Part shown: piece after piece, positions 7,978 to 16,657 of the stretch
Layout of the letters: each line of letters opens with the position of its first letter
Position numbering within the stretch: position 1 is the stretch's first letter
Assembly (NCBI GenBank): GCA_016284265.1
Contig: JAEEOM010000193.1
Span: forward strand, 1 to 43,146
DNA length: 43,146 nucleotides
Origin: Bacteroidales bacterium
GTDB taxonomy: Bacteria > Bacteroidota > Bacteroidia > Bacteroidales > UBA932
Reading direction: 5' to 3'
The notes under the pieces: model-generated
Databases searched by the model: none
What the model was told of the DNA's origin: nothing
Seen by the model: the letters and a program-made list of their open reading frames with translations, nothing else
Position numbers and translations under genes: made by a program

Positions 7978-8574
7978 TTATAGTTGTTTAAGGATAGTTT
8001 CGATGTAGTTCAGGATCTCTTCGCGGCCCTGGCCCGTCTCGGCGGAGGTGCAGAAGGTGGGCGGGAGCTCCTCCCAGTTCTCGCGGAGCACTTCTTCGTT
8101 GCGGGCGACCTGCGCCTTGAGGGCGTTCGGGCCCAGTTTGTCGCACTTGGTGTAAGTCAGGGCGAAGGGGACGCCTTCGTTTCCCAGTTCAGTGATGAAG
8201 TCCCGGTCGATGGCCTGCAGGTCGTGGCGGGCGTCGAGCAACACAAAGAGCAGCACGAGATCTTCGCTGTGGAGGATATAGTCGCTGATGATGTCCTGGA
8301 GTTTCTCGCGGCCTTTCTTGCCCATCCGGGCGTAGCCGTAGCCGGGCAGGTCGACCAGATACCAGGCGTCGTTGATCAGGAAATGGTTGACAAGCTGCGT
8401 CTTGCCAGGTGTCGCGGAGGTATGGGCCAGGCCTTTCTGGTTGCAGAGGCGGTTGATGAGCGACGATTTACCGACGTTGCTCCTCCCGATGAAGGCGAAT
8501 TCCGGATGACGGGTTTTCGGCTTCTGGTCCGTGCGCTGGCTGCTTCCGGCAAAGAGGGCCTGCTTGATGATCAT
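7978..8574 (-). CDS. engB: Ribosome biogenesis GTPase YihA/YsxC
   Basis: A 198-residue TRAFAC-class GTPase needed for assembly of the large ribosomal subunit. G1 is FIGRSNVGKSSLINRL, the switch I Thr region is LAHTSATPGKTQLVNHF, G3 is LVDLPGYGYARMGK, and G4 is TYTKCDKL. The start at 8574 (MIIKQALFAGSS) fits the family. A longer form from 8598 would begin at the -7 box itself. It leads the operon engB-prs-nadE and is divergent from xseA. Confidence 0.95.
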   Translation of the reverse strand: MIIKQALFAGSSQRTDQKPKTRHPEFAFIGRSNVGKSSLINRLCNQKGLAHTSATPGKTQLVNHFLINDAWYLVDLPGYGYARMGKKGREKLQDIISDYILHSEDLVLLFVLLDARHDLQAIDRDFITELGNEGVPFALTYTKCDKLGPNALKAQVARNEEVLRENWEELPPTFCTSAETGQGREEILNYIETILKQL

Positions 8575-8595
8575 GGTCGCAGAGAGATTACCGTA

Positions 8596-8603
8596 CAAAA
8601 GTA
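8596..8603 (-). promoter_or_regulatory. -7 box for the engB operon
   Basis: TACTTTTG on the minus strand fits TAnnTTTG and lies 21 nt upstream of the engB ATG. No good TTTG element is seen 19-21 nt upstream. Confidence 0.55.
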
Positions 8604-8670
8604 CGAAAAAAATCGAGGATTATCGGCTCATTGTGTATTAAATGAATTCTTCGTTCACAAATATTTTCCG

Positions 8671-8678
8671 TATATTTG
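8671..8678 (+). promoter_or_regulatory. -7 box for xseA
   Basis: TATATTTG is a full match to TAnnTTTG and lies 18 nt upstream of the ATG at 8697, in the AT-rich divergent region with engB. Confidence 0.7.
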
Positions 8679-8696
8679 TAAAAGGGATTTGTGAAT

Positions 8697-9929
8697 ATGG
8701 AGAGAAATACCATCGGCCTGCTGGCCTTGCAAGAACAGGTCAGGCAGGCCCTTGAAGATACTTTTTATGAAACCGTCTGGCTGCAGGCGGAGATCAGCGA
8801 ACTGAAACAGAATCCGTCGGGTCACTGCTATCTGACCTTGGTGGAGAAAGACCCGCGGTCGAATGCACTGCTGGCCAAGGCTCCTGCTATCGTCTGGGCT
8901 TCCACCTGGCGGATGGTCAAGCCTTATTTCGAGTCACAGACCGGCCGGGCGCTGGCCCCGGGCCTCTCGGTGCTGATCCGGGTGCAGGTGAACTATTCGG
9001 CGCTTTACGGCTTGTCGCTGATTGTTTACGACATCGATCCCTCTTTTACGGTGGGCGAATTGGAGCTGGCCCGCCAGCGGACGATCGTCCGGCTGCAGGA
9101 GGAGGGGATGTTCGGGATGAACGCTGCCCTTCCGCTCCCTGTTCTGCCCCGCCGCCTGGCCGTCATCTCCAGCGCGACAGCCGCCGGCTACCGGGACTTT
9201 CAACGGCATCTCTCCGAAAATGAATACGGGTTCCAGTTCCGGACGACACTTTTTCCGGCCGTGATGCAGGGGGCCGACGCGCCGGCGAGCATCATCACGG
9301 CGCTCGACGCCGTGGCGGCGGAAGCGGAGGCTTACGATGCCGTGATGATCCTGCGGGGCGGCGGCGGTGCGATGGACCTCGTCTGTTTCGACGACTACGA
9401 ACTGGCCGTCAATGTGGCGCAGTTCCCGCTGCCGGTCCTGACGGCCATCGGTCACGACCATGACTTTCATGTGATAGACATGGTGGCACACACCCACGTC
9501 AAGACTCCGACCGCGCTGGCCGACTGGTTGATCGAGCGCTTCGCGGGGGAAGACTGGCAGGTGGACCTGCTTCTGCAGAGGCTGCATCTGGCTGTCCGTG
9601 CTAAGGCTGAAGCGCAGCGCGGTGTACTCGAATCCATGCGGTTACGGATCTCGAACGCCGTGGCGGTACGTCATGGCGATGCCTTGCACGCCCTCGATCT
9701 GCTGCAGCAGCGCCTTGATGCCGTCAATCCGCAGCGTGCCCTCGACCGCGGTTTCCTGATCGCCCTCAAGAACGGCCGTCGTGCCGCCTCCGCTTCCGTC
9801 TTCGCTCCCGGAGACCGCCTTACCCTCCTTTTCCGGGACGGGACCGTCGAAGCGGAAGTACAAACAATGTATGCTGCTCCTTCTCCTTCTGGGAGGATGT
9901 CAGAGCCGTCTGGAATAGGATCTGAGTGA
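8697..9929 (+). CDS. xseA: Exodeoxyribonuclease VII large subunit
   Basis: About 410 residues. XseA is the catalytic subunit of exonuclease VII, which degrades single-stranded DNA from both ends in repair. The N-terminal OB-fold contains WLQAEISELKQNPSGHCYLTL. The central nuclease region has RRLAVISSATAAGYRDFQRHL, MILRGGGGAMDLVCFDDYELA and PVLTAIGHDHDFHVIDMVAHTHVKTPTALAD in separate blocks. The last two are the conserved catalytic motifs, with the GH-D and the KTPTA signature. The C-terminus has Ala-rich coiled-coil segments and the terminal RALDRGF block. An ATG at 8697 is preferred. A GTG 6 nt upstream is in frame and cannot be excluded. Its small subunit follows 53 bp downstream. Confidence 0.95.
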   Translation: MERNTIGLLALQEQVRQALEDTFYETVWLQAEISELKQNPSGHCYLTLVEKDPRSNALLAKAPAIVWASTWRMVKPYFESQTGRALAPGLSVLIRVQVNYSALYGLSLIVYDIDPSFTVGELELARQRTIVRLQEEGMFGMNAALPLPVLPRRLAVISSATAAGYRDFQRHLSENEYGFQFRTTLFPAVMQGADAPASIITALDAVAAEAEAYDAVMILRGGGGAMDLVCFDDYELAVNVAQFPLPVLTAIGHDHDFHVIDMVAHTHVKTPTALADWLIERFAGEDWQVDLLLQRLHLAVRAKAEAQRGVLESMRLRISNAVAVRHGDALHALDLLQQRLDAVNPQRALDRGFLIALKNGRRAASASVFAPGDRLTLLFRDGTVEAEVQTMYAAPSPSGRMSEPSGIGSE

Positions 9930-9969
9930 CGGCATGGTACAGGGGCTTGTAAATCATCTTCTTTTTTTA

Positions 9970-9977
9970 TATCTTTG
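9970..9977 (+). promoter_or_regulatory. -7 box for xseB-glgB
   Basis: TATCTTTG is a full match and ends 5 nt before the xseB ATG. A TTG at 9947-9949 is about 20 nt upstream and could be the -33 element. It suggests that xseB and glgB can be expressed apart from xseA with a near-leaderless mRNA. Confidence 0.65.
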
Positions 9978-9982
9978 ATTCG

Positions 9983-10174
9983 ATGAAAGAGCAACGGAAA
10001 TACGAAGAAGTTTTCGCTGAGTTGGAGGCGCTGGTCAAGGGAATCGAAGATCCCGAGCGGGATCTTTCGGCGATCGGTGCCGACGTCAAGAAGGCAATGG
10101 ACCTGATTGCCTGGTGCCGCGACTATATCCGCGGCAGCGAAGAAGCCATGGAAAGACTGATGAAAACAGAATAA
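9983..10174 (+). CDS. xseB: Exodeoxyribonuclease VII small subunit
   Basis: A 63-residue, mostly helical protein with the family pattern KYEEVFAELEALVKGIED near the N-terminus, followed by a charged helix. XseB subunits wrap the XseA C-terminal helices in the exonuclease VII complex. Length is slightly short of the usual 70-80 residues. The stop is 2 bp before the branching-enzyme start, so translation of the two is probably coupled even though their functions differ. Confidence 0.88.
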   Translation: MKEQRKYEEVFAELEALVKGIEDPERDLSAIGADVKKAMDLIAWCRDYIRGSEEAMERLMKTE

Positions 10175-10176
10175 CG

Positions 10177-12150
10177 ATGAAAATCTGGAAGAAAGACCCG
10201 TGGCTGGAGCCGTATGGGAAGATTGTGGAACGGCGCAACCAGCAGATCGTCATCCGCAGGCAGGAGATTGCCGGATATGGAAAACCTTTGAAGGATGCCA
10301 TCAACGGCGCCATGTATTATTGTCTGCACCGCGAGGGCGACGCCTGGGTGTTCCGCGAGTGGGCGCCCAATGCCACGAAGATTTACTTGCTGGGCGACTT
10401 CAACGGCTGGCGTCGGAGCGAAGAATGGGCGCTCAAGCCGCTCGGCGGCGGGAACTGGGAGTTGCGGGTTCCGGCAGAACGGATCGCTCACGGCGACCTT
10501 TACAAATGGTATATCGAATGGCCCGGCGGCGGGGGAGAACGGATTCCTGCCTATGCGACCCGCTGCGTGCAGGATCCCGAAACCAAGGTGTTCTGCGCCC
10601 AGGTCTGGGCGCCGGAAAAGCCGTACCGTTGGCGGAAGAAGCGTGGCCCGAAGGTAGCCAACCCGCTCATCTACGAAGTGCATATCGGAATGAGCGGCGA
10701 AGAGCCGAAGGTAGCCTCGTTCACGGAGTTTCGTGAGCATGTGCTGCCACGTGTCATTGAGACGGGATACAACACGCTGCAGATCATGGCTTTGCAAGAG
10801 CATCCCTATTACGGGAGCTTCGGCTACCAGGTGTCGAACTTCTTCGCTTTGAGCAGCCGGTTCGGCACACCGGAGGAATTCAAGGCGCTGGTCGATGCGG
10901 CGCACCAGGCAGGCATCGCCGTGATCATGGACGTGGTGCACAGCCATGCCGTCAAAAATGAACTGGAAGGCCTCAGCCGGCTTGACGGCTCCTATACGAC
11001 CTATTTCCACGAAGGTTCGCGCGGCGAACATCCTGCATGGGGCTCACGCTGTTTCGATTATGGCAAGGGGCAGACACTGCACTTCCTGCTTTCGAATTTG
11101 AAGTACTGGATGGAAGAATACTGCCTCGACGGCTTCCGTTTCGACGGGGTGACAAGTATGCTCTACTATGACCACGGTCTGGAACGCGACTTCAGCGGTT
11201 ATCCCTGCTACTTCGACGGCGGGCAGGACGAAGATGCCATCACTTATCTGGGCCTGGCTAACATTCTGGTCCACGAGATGAACCGTAACGCCTTCACGAT
11301 TGCCGAGGATATGTCGGGCATGCCTGGCCTGGCCGCTCCGCTGCGCGACGGCGGCATCGGGTTCGACTATCGAATGAGCATGGGCGTGGCCGACCACTGG
11401 ATCAAATGGATCAAGGAGCGTGACGACTGGCACTGGAGCATGGGTGAGATCTGGTACGAACTCTCGGGCAAACGGGCGGATGAAAGGACCATCAGTTACG
11501 CTGAGTGTCATGACCAGGCGCTGGTGGGCGACAAGACCATCATCTTCCGCCTGATCGACAAGGAGATGTACTATTCGATGGAGCGCAAGGCACAGAACCT
11601 GGTCGTAGACCGTGGCATTGCCCTGCACAAGTTGATCCGACTGGTCACGCTCGCCACCGCGGGCGATGGTTATCTGACCTTCATGGGCAATGAGTTCGGA
11701 CATCCGGAATGGATCGACTTCCCGCGGGAGGGCAACGACTGGTCGTTCTTCTATGCCAGAAGGCAGTGGTCGCTGGTCGATAACCCCGACCTGCGCTACC
11801 GCGGTCTGTGGGAGTTCGAGAAGGCTATGCTCGCACTGGCCCGCGGGAACGCCTTGCTGGCAGAGCCGCCGGTGTGCCTGCGCTGCGATGAGGAAAAGAA
11901 GATTCTCATCCTGCGGCGAGCCGGGCTGGTTTTCGTCTTCAACTTCAATCCGGAGCAGTCGTTCGACCATTATGGTTTCGAATTGGAAGGCGGCAGTTAC
12001 GAGGTGCTGCTAGACAGCGACGCAGCTCGCTTCGGCGGCTTCGCCCGCAACGATGAAACCGTCACGCATCTGACTGTGACCGAGGGGACTTCCGAAAATC
12101 TCTATCTCTATCTTCCGAGCCGCACCGTGCAGGTGCTCCGTAAGAAATAA
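10177..12150 (+). CDS. glgB: 1,4-alpha-glucan (glycogen) branching enzyme, GH13_8-like
   Basis: This 657-residue enzyme makes alpha-1,6 branches in glycogen. An N-terminal CBM48-type domain (about 20-130, VFREWAPNATKIYLLGDFNGW) precedes the GH13 barrel. Catalytic residues are visible: nucleophile D323 in DGFRFDGVTSM, acid/base E377 in TIAEDMSGMPG and D446 in ECHDQALVGDK. Blocks such as WGSRCFDYGKG and FLLSNLKYWMEEY resemble the eukaryotic-type subfamily GH13_8 more than the E. coli type. The last 100 residues are the all-beta C-terminal domain. The start at 10177 lies 2 bp after xseB. An in-frame extension to 10114 is antisense noise. It heads the glycogen block that continues to 20890. Confidence 0.95.
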   Translation: MKIWKKDPWLEPYGKIVERRNQQIVIRRQEIAGYGKPLKDAINGAMYYCLHREGDAWVFREWAPNATKIYLLGDFNGWRRSEEWALKPLGGGNWELRVPAERIAHGDLYKWYIEWPGGGGERIPAYATRCVQDPETKVFCAQVWAPEKPYRWRKKRGPKVANPLIYEVHIGMSGEEPKVASFTEFREHVLPRVIETGYNTLQIMALQEHPYYGSFGYQVSNFFALSSRFGTPEEFKALVDAAHQAGIAVIMDVVHSHAVKNELEGLSRLDGSYTTYFHEGSRGEHPAWGSRCFDYGKGQTLHFLLSNLKYWMEEYCLDGFRFDGVTSMLYYDHGLERDFSGYPCYFDGGQDEDAITYLGLANILVHEMNRNAFTIAEDMSGMPGLAAPLRDGGIGFDYRMSMGVADHWIKWIKERDDWHWSMGEIWYELSGKRADERTISYAECHDQALVGDKTIIFRLIDKEMYYSMERKAQNLVVDRGIALHKLIRLVTLATAGDGYLTFMGNEFGHPEWIDFPREGNDWSFFYARRQWSLVDNPDLRYRGLWEFEKAMLALARGNALLAEPPVCLRCDEEKKILILRRAGLVFVFNFNPEQSFDHYGFELEGGSYEVLLDSDAARFGGFARNDETVTHLTVTEGTSENLYLYLPSRTVQVLRKK

Positions 12151-12173
12151 TTCGTATATATTATATTTTTCCC

Positions 12174-12181
12174 TACCTTTG
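12174..12181 (+). promoter_or_regulatory. -7 box for the debranching-enzyme operon
   Basis: TACCTTTG is a full match, 24 nt before the ATG at 12206. It would allow the four-gene operon 12206-20890 (and ribF) to be transcribed separately from glgB. Confidence 0.65.
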
Positions 12182-12205
12182 CGAGATTAAAGTTTCGAAC
12201 GTAAA

Positions 12206-14143
12206 ATGGCTTATTTGCAATTCAACAAGGCAGAGCTCGTGAACCTCGAGTATTCCCTCAAGCGGGAGCTGCTGGCGACCAACCGGACGGGCGGGTACTG
12301 CAACACCACGATCGTGGGCTGCAACACCCGCAAGTATCATGGTCTGTTCGCTGTTCCGGTCGAACGCTTCGGCGGTCACCGCTATATGCTCCTTTCGTCG
12401 CTCGACGAGACTCTGTTCCAGCACGGGATGCCCTTCAACCTCGGTATCCACTGTTACGGTGATGTCTATGAACCCCGTGGTCACAAGTACATCGTCGACT
12501 TCGAAATGAATCCCTTCCCGGTGATTACTTATCAGGTGGGCGGCATGCTCTTCAAGAAGGAGATTCTCTTCGTGGTCGGCAGTGACCAGCTCCTGATCCG
12601 CTACACCTTGCTTGACGCCCATTCCCACACGGTGCTGCGGCTCAAGCCTTATCTGGCATTCCGGAGCATTCATGCCCTGACCACGGCAAACGGCGACGCC
12701 AATACCCACTATCAGACCATTGACGGTGGCGTATCGTTCTGCCTGTACCGCGATTTCCCGACGCTGCACCTGCAGTTGTCCAAGCCTTGCGAATATGTCC
12801 ATACGCCCGACTGGTATCGCAATACTGTCTATAAGGAAGAGTATCGCCGCGGCTTCGACTGCATGGAAGACCTCCTGGTGCCGGGCTTCTTTGAAATGCC
12901 GATGGAAAAAGGGGAGAGCATCATCTTCTCAGCTTCCACCGAAGCCGTTTCCCCGAAGAATCTCAAGGCCCAGTTTACCCGCGAAGTCAAACGCAGGATG
13001 CCGCGTGACAATTACGACGAGTGCCTCAAGGCGGCCGCCGAGCAACTCTTCGCGGTCAAGGGCCCGTTCACCCGGATCTGTACGGGATTCTCGTGGCATG
13101 AGATGGGCGGCTTGCGCGAGACTTGCCTGGCCCTGCCCGGCCTGACGCTCTGCCACCGGGGTGACGCGAAGCTTTTTGAGAAAATTCTCTCCGATCTCAT
13201 TACCGAAAACCGCGAAGCGCTCCTCAAGGGATGCGACCAGGTCGAATCGCCGCTCCGCCTCTTCGAGGCTGTTCAGCAACTTGCCGCCTTTACGGGCGAT
13301 GCGGCCGGTGCCTGGAAGAAGTACGGCAAGTTCCTCAAGCAGGTGCTGGAAAGCTACCTCTCCGGTCGTCCCGAAGTACAATTGCACGACAACGGCCTGC
13401 TGTGGGCCTCAAAACCCGGCGTGGCATTGAGCTGGATGAATGCCTACATCGGCGGCCGCCCTGTAACGGAACGCCGGGGCTATCAGGTGGAGACCAACTG
13501 CTTTTGGTATAATGCCGTGTGTTATACCCTCGACATGGAAACCTGCTTCGGGAAGCCCAGTGCCCTGACGGCCCGGCTCTCCGTGGTGAAAGAGGCCATT
13601 GAGAACGTCTTCTACGACCTCTTCTGGGTGGAGGCCCGCCACCATCTGGCAGACTATGTGGACGAGCACGGCCAGAATGTCTTTACCCGTCCCAACCAGT
13701 TGTATGCCTGCTCACTGGCCTACAGCCCCGTTTCGGAGTCCGTCCAGGCCGAGATCCTGCATGCCGTGACGCGCGAGCTTGTGACTACGCGCGGCATCCG
13801 CACCCTTTCGCCGAAGAACCCGCTCTACCGTTCGCGGTACGACGGCAACCAGATCGAGCGTGACACGGCCACCCACAACGGATGTACCCGTCCCTGGCTG
13901 CTTGGCCCTTATGTAGCTGCCAGTTTCAAACTCTTCGGCCCTTCGTTCGTCCGGAAAGCCCAGGAACTGATCGACGGCTTCCAGGAAGACATGAACATCC
14001 ACGGCATTGCCGCGGTAGCCGAAATCTACGACGGAGACCCGCCATACATGCCGCACGGAGCCATCAATTCCGCACTGAGTGTGTCGGAGATTCTCCGGGT
14101 GAAATATATGATTGAACAAAATAAGGATAAGGAGGAGTTGTGA
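12206..14143 (+). CDS. Glycogen debranching enzyme, amylo-alpha-1,6-glucosidase type (GH133)
   Basis: The 645-residue protein has the bacterial/archaeal GDE architecture. An N-terminal beta-rich domain (about 1-260) opens with LLATNRTGGYCNTTIVGCNTRKYHG in adjacent blocks, and an (alpha/alpha)6 glucosidase domain (about 300-640) contains WMNAYIGGRPVTERRGYQVE and VETNCFWYNAVCY-like segments and the C-terminal RPWLLGPYVAASFKL. It hydrolyses alpha-1,6 branch stubs of glycogen. No signal peptide is present, so it is cytoplasmic. The gene order GDE, GT4, GH57 is a recurring Bacteroidales arrangement. Its TGA overlaps the next ATG by one base (TGATG), so the glycosyltransferase is translationally coupled. 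Confidence 0.92.
   Translation: MAYLQFNKAELVNLEYSLKRELLATNRTGGYCNTTIVGCNTRKYHGLFAVPVERFGGHRYMLLSSLDETLFQHGMPFNLGIHCYGDVYEPRGHKYIVDFEMNPFPVITYQVGGMLFKKEILFVVGSDQLLIRYTLLDAHSHTVLRLKPYLAFRSIHALTTANGDANTHYQTIDGGVSFCLYRDFPTLHLQLSKPCEYVHTPDWYRNTVYKEEYRRGFDCMEDLLVPGFFEMPMEKGESIIFSASTEAVSPKNLKAQFTREVKRRMPRDNYDECLKAAAEQLFAVKGPFTRICTGFSWHEMGGLRETCLALPGLTLCHRGDAKLFEKILSDLITENREALLKGCDQVESPLRLFEAVQQLAAFTGDAAGAWKKYGKFLKQVLESYLSGRPEVQLHDNGLLWASKPGVALSWMNAYIGGRPVTERRGYQVETNCFWYNAVCYTLDMETCFGKPSALTARLSVVKEAIENVFYDLFWVEARHHLADYVDEHGQNVFTRPNQLYACSLAYSPVSESVQAEILHAVTRELVTTRGIRTLSPKNPLYRSRYDGNQIERDTATHNGCTRPWLLGPYVAASFKLFGPSFVRKAQELIDGFQEDMNIHGIAAVAEIYDGDPPYMPHGAINSALSVSEILRVKYMIEQNKDKEEL
14129..14136 (+). promoter_or_regulatory. 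Shine-Dalgarno sequence for the GT4 gene
   Basis: AAGGAGGA lies 6 nt before the ATG at 14143. A consensus Shine-Dalgarno is uncommon in Bacteroidota and here supports the ATG at 14143 over the in-frame GTG at 14140. Confidence 0.6.
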
Positions 14144-15432
14144 TGAGAGTCCTGATGTTCGGCTGGGAGTTCCCGCCCCATATCGCAGGCGGTCTGGGTA
14201 CGGCCTGCTACGGCATGACCAAGGGTCTGGCGCACGCCGGCGTGGAAGTGCTCTTCGTGATGCCTTCCGCCAGTGGCGACGAAGACCAGAGTTCCGTGCG
14301 CATCATTAATGCGAGCGACGTGGCGGTGTATGACAACTGCCACAATATCGATGAATTCCTGAGCAAGGTGCAGTTCCTCCGTGTGGGATCCAACCTGCAT
14401 CCTTACATCGACCCGACCGACTTCACGGAACTGGTCGAAGAAGAGCAGCTCAACCAGCGCGAGGAATTCAAGTTCTGGTTCCGCCAGAAATACAAATTCT
14501 CCGGCAAGTACGGGAAGAACCTCATGGAAGAGGTGTCCCGTTACGCGATGGTTGCCGGGGCGATTGCGGCAGAACAGCAGTTCGACGTGATCCACGCCCA
14601 CGACTGGCTGACCTACTACGCTGGTATTGCTGCCAAGCGCGTGTCGGGCAAGCCGCTGGTGATCCATGTCCATGCGACTTCGTTCGACCGAGGCAGCGCC
14701 GACAACATCGACACCCGCGTGTTCGAGATCGAGCGCCGAGGCATGCTTGAGGCCGACAAGGTCATCACGGTGAGCGACCTGACCCGCAACATCGTGATCA
14801 ACAAATACGGCATCGACCCGTCGAAGGTCGTGACGGTCCACAATGCCGTCGACTTCTCGGGACGTGAGCGGATCGACGTGGAACGCGGCGTGAAGGAGAA
14901 AGTGATCACTTTCCTCGGCCGCATCACGTTCCAGAAAGGCCCCGAATACTTCATCGAGGCGGCTGCCAAGGTCCTCAAGGTCTGTCCGGAAACGCGCTTC
15001 GTGATGGCTGGCAGCGGTGACATGATGAACCGCTGCATCCGTTACGTGGCCAAGCTGGGCATCGCCGACCGGTTCTATTTCACCGGCTTCCTGCGCGGCG
15101 ACGACGTGCAGAAGATGTTCGCCCTGTCCGATGTCTATGTGATGCCTTCGGTTTCCGAACCGTTCGGCATCTCGCCGCTCGAGGCGATGAAAACCGACGT
15201 GCCGACCATCATCTCGAAGCAGTCGGGCGTTGCCGAGGTGTTGAAATACGCCATCAAGGTGGACTTCTGGGACGTAAACGCCCTGGCAGACGCCATGTAC
15301 GGACTCCTCAACTATCCGGCTCTCTCCAATCTGGCCGCGGAGAAGGGACGCGAGGAGGTCGACAATTTGAAGTGGGACAGCGCCGCCATCAAGGTGAAGC
15401 GGGTCTATGAATCGGCCATCGAAGGAAAATAA
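14143..15432 (+). CDS. Family 4 glycosyltransferase of the glycogen operon
   Basis: This 429-residue GT-B enzyme starts MRVLMFGWEFPPHIAGGLGTACYGMTKGL in consecutive blocks, the donor and acceptor loop of the starch/glycogen synthase-like branch of GT4. The linker has VIHAHDWLTYYAG. The C-terminal Rossmann half has VITFLGRITFQKGPEYFIEAA and the E-x7-E motif in PSVSEPFGISPLEAMKT, where both glutamates are present. It lies between the debranching enzyme and GH57 and so most likely extends or primes an alpha-glucan, but the acceptor and donor are not known from sequence. It is not the main glycogen synthase, which is the GT3 domain further down the operon. Confidence 0.9.
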   Translation: MRVLMFGWEFPPHIAGGLGTACYGMTKGLAHAGVEVLFVMPSASGDEDQSSVRIINASDVAVYDNCHNIDEFLSKVQFLRVGSNLHPYIDPTDFTELVEEEQLNQREEFKFWFRQKYKFSGKYGKNLMEEVSRYAMVAGAIAAEQQFDVIHAHDWLTYYAGIAAKRVSGKPLVIHVHATSFDRGSADNIDTRVFEIERRGMLEADKVITVSDLTRNIVINKYGIDPSKVVTVHNAVDFSGRERIDVERGVKEKVITFLGRITFQKGPEYFIEAAAKVLKVCPETRFVMAGSGDMMNRCIRYVAKLGIADRFYFTGFLRGDDVQKMFALSDVYVMPSVSEPFGISPLEAMKTDVPTIISKQSGVAEVLKYAIKVDFWDVNALADAMYGLLNYPALSNLAAEKGREEVDNLKWDSAAIKVKRVYESAIEGK

Positions 15433-15445
15433 TAAAAGGTACACC

Positions 15446-16651
15446 ATGAATAAGTCAGTTTGTTTTTACTTTCAGGTCCATCAGCCCGACCGTCTGCGGC
15501 AGTTCCGCTTTTTCGACATCGGCAACGACTTTCACTATCTCGATGATTTTGCCAACCGGACCATCGTGCGCCGTGTTGCCGAACGATGCTATCTGCCGGC
15601 CAACCGGCTCCTGCACGACCTGATCCTCCGTCATAACGGGGCTTTCAAGGTGGCCTTCTCCATTTCGGGCGTCGCCATCGAGCAGTTCGAGCGCTACGCA
15701 CCGGAAGTGATCGACAGCTTCAAGGCGCTCGCCGCCACGGGCTGCGTGGAGTTCCTCGCCGAGACCTATTCCCATTCGCTGGCCTCGCTCTCGTCGACGG
15801 CCGAGTTCAAGCGTCAGGTCAAGCAGCATGCCGACCTGATGAAACGGACCTTCGGTGTGAAGCCCACGGTGTTCCGCAACACGGAACTCGTCTATTCCGA
15901 TGCCATCGGCGCCGCCGTGGCTGATATGGGCTACAACGTGATGCTGACCGAAGGCGCGAAGCACATTCTGGGCTGGAAGAGCCCGAACTTCGTCTATGTC
16001 AATGCCATTAACCCGCGGCTCAAGCTGCTGTTGCGCAATTTCAACCTGAGTGATGACATCGCTTTCCGCTTCTCTGACAAAGGTTGGAACGGCTGGCCGC
16101 TGACGGCCGACAAGTTCGCCGACTGGGCGGTTTCCGCACTCGAGAAAGACGATGTGCTCAATCTCTTCATGGACTACGAGACTTTTGGCGAGCACCAGCG
16201 CAGCGCATCGGGAATCTTCGATTTCCTGAATGCCATGCCGGCCGCCATCCTCTCGCGCAGCCTGGATTTCTGCACACCTTCCGAGGCGGCTCAAAAGAAC
16301 CAGCCGGTGGCACCGCTGCATGTGCCGTTCCCGATTTCGTGGGCGGACGAGGAGCGCGATACCAGCGCCTGGCTTGGCAACGAGCTGCAGGAAGAGGCTT
16401 TCAACAAGCTCTATTCTCTGGAAGCTGACGTTTACAAGACCAAGGACGAGAACCTGATCAGCGTCTATCGCAAGCTGCAGGAGAGCGACCATTTCTACTA
16501 CATGTGCACGAAGTTCTTCTCCGACGGCAGCGTCCACAGTTACTTCAATCCTTACGATACACCTTACGAAGCCTTCATCAATTACATGAATGTCCTGGCA
16601 GACTTTGAATTGCGCGTCAAGGACAGACTGAAAGCCAAGAAAAGCAAATAA
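15446..16651 (+). CDS. GH57 alpha-amylase family protein
   Basis: This cytoplasmic 401-residue protein starts at 15446 (MNKSVCFYFQVHQPDR). HQP in the first strand, the nucleophile E147 in FRNTELVY and the acid/base D243 in FMDYETFGEHQ identify family GH57. The remainder is the alpha-helical C-terminal region. Members cleave or transfer alpha-1,4-glucans by retention. In Bacteroidales this gene sits next to GT4 and GDE and is presumed to work on glycogen or maltodextrins. It begins 13 bp after the GT4 stop and ends 6 bp before the next gene, so they are co-transcribed. The exact activity (amylase versus 4-alpha-glucanotransferase) is not resolvable by eye. Confidence 0.92.
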   Translation: MNKSVCFYFQVHQPDRLRQFRFFDIGNDFHYLDDFANRTIVRRVAERCYLPANRLLHDLILRHNGAFKVAFSISGVAIEQFERYAPEVIDSFKALAATGCVEFLAETYSHSLASLSSTAEFKRQVKQHADLMKRTFGVKPTVFRNTELVYSDAIGAAVADMGYNVMLTEGAKHILGWKSPNFVYVNAINPRLKLLLRNFNLSDDIAFRFSDKGWNGWPLTADKFADWAVSALEKDDVLNLFMDYETFGEHQRSASGIFDFLNAMPAAILSRSLDFCTPSEAAQKNQPVAPLHVPFPISWADEERDTSAWLGNELQEEAFNKLYSLEADVYKTKDENLISVYRKLQESDHFYYMCTKFFSDGSVHSYFNPYDTPYEAFINYMNVLADFELRVKDRLKAKKSK

Positions 16652-16657
16652 AGCAAG

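Noticed and set aside
14026-15447. 473-codon minus-strand ORF under the GT4 gene
   Set aside because: It is the antisense shadow of a high-GC gene; the plus strand encodes a clear glycosyltransferase.
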